A stretch of 5,047 bases of DNA. Source: JAZNGX01 sp045576675. Its GTDB lineage: Bacteria; Bacillota; Clostridia; Monoglobales; Firm-18. Below the pieces are notes generated by a model. It was given only the letters and a program-made list of their open reading frames with translations, was not told the DNA's origin and searched no databases. The stretch is taken from assembly GCA_045576675.1 (NCBI GenBank), contig JAZNGX010000036.1, positions 1 to 5,047 of the forward strand, given 5' to 3'. Positions within the stretch are counted from its first letter, which is position 1. Each line of letters begins with the position of its first letter. The translations under genes and the position numbers were made by a program. Of the stretch, positions 1 to 5,047 are shown one piece after another.

Positions 1-401
1 ACACTATAAAAGCAACAGCAACTAATGGTAAAGCTACAGAATCTTCAGTTGTTTTAGTAACTGTTGGTAATCCTATGCCTTTAGAAATCGTTGGTTATGA
101 TAAAGTAACAAAAACAGCTCAGATACTTGTTAACGAAAGCTTATATAATGAGACTACAAACACAAACTCAAGAGCTAACGTAATGTTTGTTCATTATAAT
201 GAAGACGGTACATTTAATTCATGGGCTAAATTCAGAAATACGCTATACAAGTTTGATTATGCGGCAATAGGCACAATTAAAGAGGCTACTATTGCAGGTT
301 CAGACAATATAGAAATTGAACTTACAACTGGTGATAAAATATTCATTTTTGAAAATTTAACATCAATCACACCGCTAAGTAAGCCTTATATCGTTAAATA
401 A
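1..401 (+). CDS. 3' end of a probable secreted/surface protein: Ig-like domain end plus unknown C-terminal domain
   Basis: The gene enters from the left edge. The reading frame is open from base 3 (bases 1-2 finish a codon, probably Tyr) to the TAA at 399-401, giving 132 visible residues. The first 24 residues (TIKATATNGKATESSVVLVTV and onward) look like the last two beta strands of a bacterial Ig-like (Big-type) domain, with the usual alternating Thr/Val pattern. The remaining ~108 residues, beginning PLEIVGYDKVTKTAQILVNE, are rich in predicted beta strands and in Asn, Thr and aromatic residues, with no cysteine. I do not recognise this C-terminal domain. There is no LPXTG motif, C-terminal hydrophobic segment or SLH motif at the end, so sortase or transmembrane anchoring at the C-terminus is not supported. 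The ATG at 75 is internal: the frame continues upstream of it, and no ribosome binding site precedes it. Ig-like domains are known mainly from extracytoplasmic proteins, including large polysaccharide-degrading enzymes and adhesins. A link to the sugar operon downstream is only an inference from position. Confidence 0.75.
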   Translation, partial: TIKATATNGKATESSVVLVTVGNPMPLEIVGYDKVTKTAQILVNESLYNETTNTNSRANVMFVHYNEDGTFNSWAKFRNTLYKFDYAAIGTIKEATIAGSDNIEIELTTGDKIFIFENLTSITPLSKPYIVK

Positions 402-415
402 TTTAATCTAATATT

Positions 416-453
416 GCCCCCAAGACATATTATATGTCTCGGGGGTGTTTTGT
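416..453 (+). terminator. Rho-independent terminator-like hairpin after the Ig-like gene
   Basis: CCCCC at 417-421 pairs with GGGGG at 441-445. An A422/C440 mismatch follows, then seven further pairs (AGACATA at 423-429 with TATGTCT at 433-439) close a three-base TTA loop. A G416-U446 wobble can extend the base. The tail, TGTTTTGT, is a short and interrupted T-tract, so termination may be incomplete. The hairpin starts 15 bases after the stop codon of the upstream gene, as expected for its terminator. It also ends only about 25 bases before the start codon of the next gene. Confidence 0.8.
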
Positions 454-463
454 AAAAAGTCAG

Positions 464-469
464 AAAGGA
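464..469 (+). promoter_or_regulatory. Ribosome binding site deciding the lyase start
   Basis: AAAGGA lies 8 bases before the ATG at 478. It supports this ATG over the in-frame GTG at 445, which sits in the terminator stem and has no Shine-Dalgarno site. Confidence 0.75.
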
Positions 470-477
470 AAACCGGT

Positions 478-2139
478 ATGATTTTAGAGAGAATTAAAGA
501 CCCGGAAGTTTGGAGCAGTATAAGGAACTCTCCTCATCATAAATTTTTAATTGACAAACTTTTCGAAATGTATGACGAGTACTGCACAGGAGATATTCCT
601 GTATTAAGGTATTCAGTATATAATGTCTATTATAAAAGCGGTAGCCGTATGGCTTTTGAGGATGCTTATTTTCACCGCAGGCACCGTATGAACACGCTTG
701 CAATACTGTGTATGTTGTATCCGGAAAATGAAAGCTATCTGACAGAACTACAGGATATTATCTGGGCTGTATGTGATGAGTATGCATGGTCTGTACCTGC
801 ACACAATAAAATTACTGATAATTTATATATTGATTTATTTGGCTCTGAAACTGCATTCCGTTTAAGCGAAATATGGTATATGTTAAGTGACCGCTTTGAT
901 GATGTTGTTAATGACAGAATTGTTTTTGAGCTTAAACGCCGTATTGTTGACAGCTTTGAAAGCCGTGAATTTTACTGGGAGAATGAAACAAACAACTGGG
1001 CTGCCGTTTGTATTGCAGGCGTAGCTGTTACATATATGTATGCCTTCCCACAGCGTTTTGATTCAATTATTCCAAGAATGAAGCGGATTCTAAATAGCTA
1101 CTTAAATGGTTTTAAAGATGACGGTATTTGTTCCGAAGGAAATGGATACTGGAACTACGGCTTTGGTTTTTACACTGCCCTTGGTAAAAGACTTTATGAT
1201 TTTACGGACGGCAAAGAAAATCTTTTTACTGATAAGAAAATTCATCAGATTGCACTGCATCTGCAAAATGTTATGCTTGAACGTGACATTACTGTAAGCT
1301 TTTCAGATACAGGTATGTACACAAATTATAATTTGGCTTTAGTTCATTTCTTGCACAAATTATATGATGATATTGAGTGCCGTTCCCTTTCTCATGCAGC
1401 TACTTCTGACCCTGCTGCAAGGTGGCCCTTACAGGTAGAATCATTTTTAGAATTTAATCCTGATTATGTATCAGAGGAAATGCCTCCTCCAAAGGACGTG
1501 TTTTTAAAAGATACCTGTTGGTTTTTAAAACGCACCTTAAAATATTCCTTTGCAACAAAAGGCGGAGATAATATAGGCCCTCATAATCATAATGACATTG
1601 GCAGCTTTATATTTGCCTGCAATAACAAGCAGGTTCTGTGTGATTTAGGTAGCGGAGAATATATTAAAGGTTATTTCAGAGAACAGCGCTACACCTTTTT
1701 GGTTAATTCTTCAAGAGGGCACAGCGTTCCCATAATCAATGGTCAGTATCAGGTTGCAAAAAGGTGCCGACCTGATAACATTATATATGACAACTCTGTG
1801 GTAACTGTAGATATGAAGGATGCCTATGAAATACAGGAATTACAGCAATACACCCGAACATTTGATTTTGGTGATAACGGCATTACTGTAACAGATAATT
1901 TTGCCTTTGATAAAGACGATAACACAGTTGTTTTGCGTTTTGTATCACAAGAAAAGCCTGAGCAAACTAAGGAGGGTGTGGTCATTGACGGAGTAATATT
2001 ACGTTGTGATTTACCCGTTACTTTTTCAGACGAAAAATATAGTGGTCACTACGGTGATGAGAAAACTGCATATTTTACTGGTTTTACTGTTAACTGCAAT
2101 AAAAAAGGCATGGCAGTTGTACATATTGATGTTTTGTAA
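478..2139 (+). CDS. Heparinase II/III-family lyase-like protein, predicted cytoplasmic
   Basis: The product is 553 residues from the ATG at 478. I infer an eliminase that cleaves beside a uronic acid in an imported oligosaccharide. The layout fits the heparinase II/III fold: a helical (alpha/alpha toroid) part at about 1-330, then a beta-sandwich part at about 345-553. Visible family motifs are NNWAAVCIAG (172-181), DGICSEGNGYWNYGFGFY (215-232) and PHNHNDIGSF (368-377), plus SSRGHSVPIING (411-422). By family knowledge the likely active-site residues are an Asn (172 or 173), a Tyr (224 or 227) and a His (369 or 371). The residue after the Asn pair is Trp174, where PL17-type alginate lyases have a catalytic His, so the chemistry may differ. 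There is no signal peptide, unlike characterised secreted heparinases and alginate lyases, and the protein is shorter than many of them. The stop is 14 bases before the GH36-like gene, indicating cotranscription. The superfamily is clear; whether it is an active lyase, and on what substrate, is not. Confidence 0.85.
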   Translation: MILERIKDPEVWSSIRNSPHHKFLIDKLFEMYDEYCTGDIPVLRYSVYNVYYKSGSRMAFEDAYFHRRHRMNTLAILCMLYPENESYLTELQDIIWAVCDEYAWSVPAHNKITDNLYIDLFGSETAFRLSEIWYMLSDRFDDVVNDRIVFELKRRIVDSFESREFYWENETNNWAAVCIAGVAVTYMYAFPQRFDSIIPRMKRILNSYLNGFKDDGICSEGNGYWNYGFGFYTALGKRLYDFTDGKENLFTDKKIHQIALHLQNVMLERDITVSFSDTGMYTNYNLALVHFLHKLYDDIECRSLSHAATSDPAARWPLQVESFLEFNPDYVSEEMPPPKDVFLKDTCWFLKRTLKYSFATKGGDNIGPHNHNDIGSFIFACNNKQVLCDLGSGEYIKGYFREQRYTFLVNSSRGHSVPIINGQYQVAKRCRPDNIIYDNSVVTVDMKDAYEIQELQQYTRTFDFGDNGITVTDNFAFDKDDNTVVLRFVSQEKPEQTKEGVVIDGVILRCDLPVTFSDEKYSGHYGDEKTAYFTGFTVNCNKKGMAVVHIDVL

Positions 2140-2141
2140 AT

Positions 2142-2147
2142 AAGGGG
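2142..2147 (+). promoter_or_regulatory. Ribosome binding site of the GH36-like gene
   Basis: AAGGGG lies 6 bases before the ATG at 2154, in the 14-base gap after the lyase stop codon. No promoter or terminator fits in this gap, which supports one transcript. Confidence 0.7.
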
Positions 2148-2153
2148 TTTGTT

Positions 2154-4148
2154 ATGAATTTCAATGATTGTTATTGTGAATTTACACCGCATAGTTTTAT
2201 AATCGGCAACAGTCAGATTGAACGCAGAATTATATTGGATAAAAATGTTCCTTTTGCCGACTACATAAAAAGAAAAGATACCAATTATAGCTGGAGCACA
2301 GATAACAAACAGGTTATTTGTAATGTTGGTGACTTTGATTTTGAGTGCTGTAAGGTTGAATACTCCGAAGAGCTTGATGACAAATACACTAATACCCGTC
2401 TTAAGGCAAGCTTGTTATTTTATAATGATAAGCAGCAGTTAATGCTTACATTTTGGGTGTTCCCCACTACACCGTTTGTTTCTATGCAAATATCTTTAGG
2501 CGGTGAATGGGAAAATAAAGCTCTAAATTGCAGCTCAGATGTGTCCTTTGACGGAATAGAGGATAAGGCAGAGGAGTATGTTTGCGATGTGCACCCAAAA
2601 TCAGGTACCATTGATGTTATAGGTGTACCTGAGCAGCACCTTAAATTAACATCGGTATCTTTACGTGATGTTACAGATAAAAACAACACCTTAGTATCCG
2701 AAAATACCGTATTGTTATATAGCAGAGTGCCTGACGTAAAAAGCGGACAGATGTTTTTGCTTGATGCCTATCTTTCACAAGAGTGCATTATGATAGTTAA
2801 AGAAGCACCAAGTGAAAACGGCAGATGGTTAAAAGAAGAGAGCGATTTTGAGATTTTTCCCGGTCAATCCGCTTTAGTTACCGGAACCGGATGGCAGCCG
2901 GAGCTTCAAAACGAAAGTGATATGGTGCCTTTGTATTACAGTACTGTAGGTGTCGGAACAAAAGACCAGCTTACTGAAGAATATAAGCATTACTACCGTA
3001 TGATGTGCAGATATACCGAAAATGCTGTGGTAATGTCAAATACATGGGGTGACAGAAGCCGTGACAGTGCAATAAGTGAGCAGTTTTTAAAAAACGAAAT
3101 TAGAATTGCCAAAGAAATAGGCGTTCGTGTTTTACAGATTGATGATGGCTGGCAGGAAGGTATAACAAAAAATTCTGCTTTGAAAAAAGGCGGTGCATGG
3201 AGTGGCGGATACTATGATACAAATCCGGAATTCTGGACCCCGAACAAACAAAAATTTCCTGACGGATTTAATGCTGTATGCAAATTTGCTGACCAAAACG
3301 ACATAGAATTAGGACTCTGGTTTTCTCCTGATCAGGCAAACGATTACGAGAATTGGGAAAAGGACGCTGTAACTGTTCTTGGACTGTGGAAAACCTATGG
3401 TATAAAGTATTTTAAAATTGATGGAGTAAATGTCACAAACAAGCTTATAGATATAAGGCTTAGTAAGTTTGTTAAAAAGGTTACAGATGAAAGCAGCGGT
3501 GAAATTGTTTTTCAGTTTGACATTACTGCACAAAAAAGGTGGGGGTATTTGTACGGTAAGGAATACGGCAAAATTTTTGTTGAAAACCGCTATACTGACT
3601 GGGCAAATTACTATCCCCATTTAACCCTTAGAAATGTATGGCACCTTTCTAAGTACATACCATTGTCAAAATTACAGTTTGAATTGTTAAATATCAGGCG
3701 TAATAAGGAAAGATATACAGATAACTTTTTAAAACCAGCGTGCTATTCTATGGACTATGTTTTTGCTGTTACGATGTTTTCAAATCCGCTGTTCTGGATG
3801 GAGTTAAGTAACTTAACTGATGAAGACAAAAACTGCCTTAAAAATATTTTAAAGGTATATTACCGATACAGTGACGACATTGGCAAGTGTATTGTTTCAC
3901 CTATAGGTATGGAGCCTGACGGAATTGCATTTACAGGATTGGTTGCAAGAAAAAATAAAAGTGAGGCCTATGCTTTGTTATTTCGTGAAAATACGGAATT
4001 AACAGAATATTGTTTTCCTTTAAACGTCAAACATTTTGAAGTTTTATATAAAAGTAATGATGACATTCACCTTGAAGTAAATAATAACGGAGTTTCGTTT
4101 GAAAGCCCCATAAAACGCTCGTTTGCTTTTATTCGCTTATTATTCTGA
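2154..4148 (+). CDS. Clan GH-D glycoside hydrolase, GH36/melibiase-like (alpha-galactosidase-type)
   Basis: The product has 664 residues. The layout matches GH36: an N-terminal beta-sandwich domain (about 1-270), a (beta/alpha)8 barrel (about 285-560) and a C-terminal beta domain (about 590-664). The barrel begins with SNTWGDRSRDS (295-305), followed by VLQIDDGWQ (326-334), the hallmark GH36/GH27 motif, with D330, D331 and W333 lining the sugar pocket in known relatives. FKIDGVN (420-426) sits where GH36 has KWDMN, making D423 the likely nucleophile. ENRYTDWANYYP (477-488) sits where GH36 has the SGGGRFD motif, making D482 the likely general acid/base. Family members are retaining exo-enzymes that release alpha-linked galactose or similar sugars. 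The two catalytic motifs differ clearly from standard alpha-galactosidases, so the sugar specificity is open; related sequences are often labelled simply alpha-galactosidase. No signal peptide is present (the start is MNFNDCYCEF), so it is probably cytoplasmic. It is the middle gene of the operon, 16 bases before the fucosidase. Raffinose-synthase-like relatives share IDDGWQ, but the rest does not suggest that role. Confidence 0.87.
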   Translation: MNFNDCYCEFTPHSFIIGNSQIERRIILDKNVPFADYIKRKDTNYSWSTDNKQVICNVGDFDFECCKVEYSEELDDKYTNTRLKASLLFYNDKQQLMLTFWVFPTTPFVSMQISLGGEWENKALNCSSDVSFDGIEDKAEEYVCDVHPKSGTIDVIGVPEQHLKLTSVSLRDVTDKNNTLVSENTVLLYSRVPDVKSGQMFLLDAYLSQECIMIVKEAPSENGRWLKEESDFEIFPGQSALVTGTGWQPELQNESDMVPLYYSTVGVGTKDQLTEEYKHYYRMMCRYTENAVVMSNTWGDRSRDSAISEQFLKNEIRIAKEIGVRVLQIDDGWQEGITKNSALKKGGAWSGGYYDTNPEFWTPNKQKFPDGFNAVCKFADQNDIELGLWFSPDQANDYENWEKDAVTVLGLWKTYGIKYFKIDGVNVTNKLIDIRLSKFVKKVTDESSGEIVFQFDITAQKRWGYLYGKEYGKIFVENRYTDWANYYPHLTLRNVWHLSKYIPLSKLQFELLNIRRNKERYTDNFLKPACYSMDYVFAVTMFSNPLFWMELSNLTDEDKNCLKNILKVYYRYSDDIGKCIVSPIGMEPDGIAFTGLVARKNKSEAYALLFRENTELTEYCFPLNVKHFEVLYKSNDDIHLEVNNNGVSFESPIKRSFAFIRLLF

Positions 4149-4150
4149 TA

Positions 4151-4157
4151 TTAGGAG
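4151..4157 (+). promoter_or_regulatory. Ribosome binding site of the fucosidase gene
   Basis: TTAGGAG, containing the AGGAG core, lies 7 bases before the ATG at 4165. It starts 3 bases after the stop codon of the GH36-like gene. Confidence 0.75.
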
Positions 4158-4164
4158 TTGTAGT

Positions 4165-5047
4165 ATGGATAGTTTAATACCAACAAAAAAACAATTAAAT
4201 TTTTTAAGCTGGGAATTCGGTGTGTTTTTCCACTTTGGTATAAGAACCTTTTATGAAGGACATACGGATTGGGACGGCAGAGAGGCTGAAATGACTGCTG
4301 ACGGGTTTAATCCCACATCTCTTGACTGCGGTCAATGGATAAGAACAATAAAACAGGCAGGTGCAAAATACGCAATTCTTACTGCTAAGCACCATGACGG
4401 TTTTGCAAACTGGCCGTCAAAATATTCTCAGTACAGTGTAGCACAAACTCCCTACAAAGACGGTAAAGGCGATGTAGTAAAAGAGTTTGTTGACGCCTGC
4501 AGAAAAGAAGATATAAAAGTAGGACTTTATTACAGTCCTGCTCAGTTTGGTTATAAATTTGTTGACGGTAAAGAATATGACGATTACTTTATTAATCAAA
4601 TATCAGAGCTTCTTACAAATTACGGGAAAATTGATTATATATGGTTTGATGGATGCGGCAGCGAGGGTCATGAATATGATAAGGACAGAATTGTTTCTGT
4701 TATACGCACACTGCAACCGGATATTATGATTTTTTCAATGTGGGATCCCGATGTTAGATGGGTAGGCAACGAAGAGGGTATTGTACCGTTTGGTACTGCC
4801 TATACCGTTAACTCTCACAGAAGCTCTATTAATGAAAAGTCAGACACAAGTCTTAAAAGACAGAGATTTCTGCCTTATGAATGTGACTGTAAGATACGTA
4901 TGGAAAACTGGTTTTACAGCGAAAATGACGAGCATTTGCTGAGAAGTCCTGAAAATTTAATAGGCTTATACTACTATAGCATAGGCAGAGGAGGTAATCT
5001 TCTTCTTAATATTGCTCCTGACAGAAACGGTCTACTTCCAAAGCCAG
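4165..5047 (+). CDS. GH29 alpha-L-fucosidase, 3' end beyond window
   Basis: The frame is open from the ATG at 4165 to the right edge (294 residues visible), so the C-terminus is missing; many GH29 enzymes carry a further beta-sandwich or CBM domain there. The enzyme should release alpha-L-fucose from oligosaccharides with retention of configuration. Family signatures in order: PTKKQLNFLSWEFGVFFHFG (6-25), with the conserved H23; AKHHDGFANWPS (74-85), whose H76 and H77 bind fucose in known structures; VGLYYSP (119-125); and DYIWFDGCG (157-165), with D162 the expected nucleophile. RWVGNEEG (198-205) follows 41 residues later; E203 is the best acid/base candidate, by analogy with the GH29-B subgroup, where the nucleophile to acid/base gap is about 45. 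E239 (PYECD) and E247 (MENWF) are other conserved-looking acids. YSIGRGGNLLLNIAPDRNG (271-289) is the typical barrel end. No signal peptide is present, so it is probably cytoplasmic. It is the third visible gene of the operon, and more genes may follow. Confidence 0.95.
   Translation, partial: MDSLIPTKKQLNFLSWEFGVFFHFGIRTFYEGHTDWDGREAEMTADGFNPTSLDCGQWIRTIKQAGAKYAILTAKHHDGFANWPSKYSQYSVAQTPYKDGKGDVVKEFVDACRKEDIKVGLYYSPAQFGYKFVDGKEYDDYFINQISELLTNYGKIDYIWFDGCGSEGHEYDKDRIVSVIRTLQPDIMIFSMWDPDVRWVGNEEGIVPFGTAYTVNSHRSSINEKSDTSLKRQRFLPYECDCKIRMENWFYSENDEHLLRSPENLIGLYYYSIGRGGNLLLNIAPDRNGLLPKP

Larger units (their letters stand above)
478..5047 (+). other. Predicted carbohydrate-catabolic operon (three genes visible)
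   Basis: Three co-directional genes are separated by 14 and 16 bases, each with its own Shine-Dalgarno site and no hairpin between them. All three encode carbohydrate-active enzymes without signal peptides. The combination implies cytoplasmic breakdown of an imported oligosaccharide containing alpha-fucose, an alpha-galactose-like sugar and a uronic acid. The 5' border is set by the terminator at 416-453. The 3' border lies outside the window. Confidence 0.75.

Noticed and set aside
75..401. Small stand-alone gene of 108 residues starting at ATG 75
   Set aside because: The same frame is open to the left edge and encodes Ig-like strands, and no ribosome binding site precedes the ATG. It is the tail of a longer gene.
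386..414. Possible promoter (TTATAT, 17 bases, TAATAT) ahead of the terminator
   Set aside because: The -35 matches the consensus at only about half its positions and the region is AT-rich, so such matches are expected by chance. It is kept as a hypothesis under the promoter finding, not as a feature.
445..477. In-frame GTG at 445 as the start of the lyase gene (11 extra residues)
   Set aside because: The GTG lies in the right arm of the terminator hairpin with no Shine-Dalgarno site. The ATG at 478 has AAAGGA at an ideal distance.
1106..1297. Second + frame of 63 residues inside the lyase gene, and a 60-residue one at 4547-4729 inside the fucosidase
   Set aside because: Both are alternate-frame shadows over sequence that encodes conserved family motifs in the main frame.
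2601..2632. Perfect 8-base inverted repeat TCAGGTAC / GTACCTGA with a 16-base spacer
   Set aside because: It lies within the coding sequence of the GH36-like gene, has no T-tract and is not repeated elsewhere. Chance is a sufficient explanation.
3309..3620. Minus-strand open frame of 103 residues, and similar minus-strand frames at 494-703, 2420-2689, 4204-4395 and 4417-4599
   Set aside because: All lie inside well-supported + strand enzyme genes, lack ribosome binding sites and show no recognisable protein features.
478..4200. Signal peptides or lipoprotein boxes on the three enzymes
   Set aside because: The N-termini (MILERIKDPE, MNFNDCYCEF, MDSLIPTKKQ) lack a basic stretch followed by a hydrophobic core. 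The Cys residues near the start of the GH36-like protein do not follow such a core either.

Overview
The window looks like chromosomal DNA from a low-GC Gram-positive anaerobe, most likely a gut or fermentative Clostridia-type Bacillota. The support is AT-rich coding with strong Shine-Dalgarno sites (AAAGGA, AAGGGG, AGGAG) 6-8 bases before each start, tight co-directional gene packing, a compact hairpin terminator, and protein sequences that resemble clostridial carbohydrate enzymes. No marker gene is present, so this assignment is an inference.

Layout, all on the + strand. Bases 1-401 hold the 3' end of a gene whose visible product is the last strand of a bacterial Ig-like domain followed by a beta-rich C-terminal domain I do not recognise. 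It is probably the tail of a large secreted or surface protein. A GC-rich hairpin at 416-453 closes that gene. Three genes then follow with 14- and 16-base gaps: a heparinase II/III-fold lyase-like protein (478-2139), a clan GH-D (GH36/melibiase-like) glycosidase (2154-4148), and a GH29 alpha-L-fucosidase that runs off the right edge (4165-5047). The last has no stop codon in the window.

None of the three enzymes has a signal peptide or membrane segment, so they probably act in the cytoplasm on imported oligosaccharides. Read together, the set suggests a catabolic operon for a glycan that carries both fucose and uronic acid: the fucosidase trims alpha-L-fucose, the GH36-like enzyme removes an alpha-linked (galactose-like) sugar, and the lyase-like enzyme cleaves next to a uronic acid. 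The substrate cannot be fixed from sequence. No transporter or regulator is visible here; they would be expected outside the window.

The most unusual points are the non-canonical active-site motifs of the GH36-like protein (KIDGVN and ENRYTDW), a Trp where several characterised heparinase II/III-fold lyases have a catalytic His, and the absence of a recognisable promoter in the 76-base gap before the operon. I see no RNA genes, mobile elements, CRISPR arrays or broken genes.
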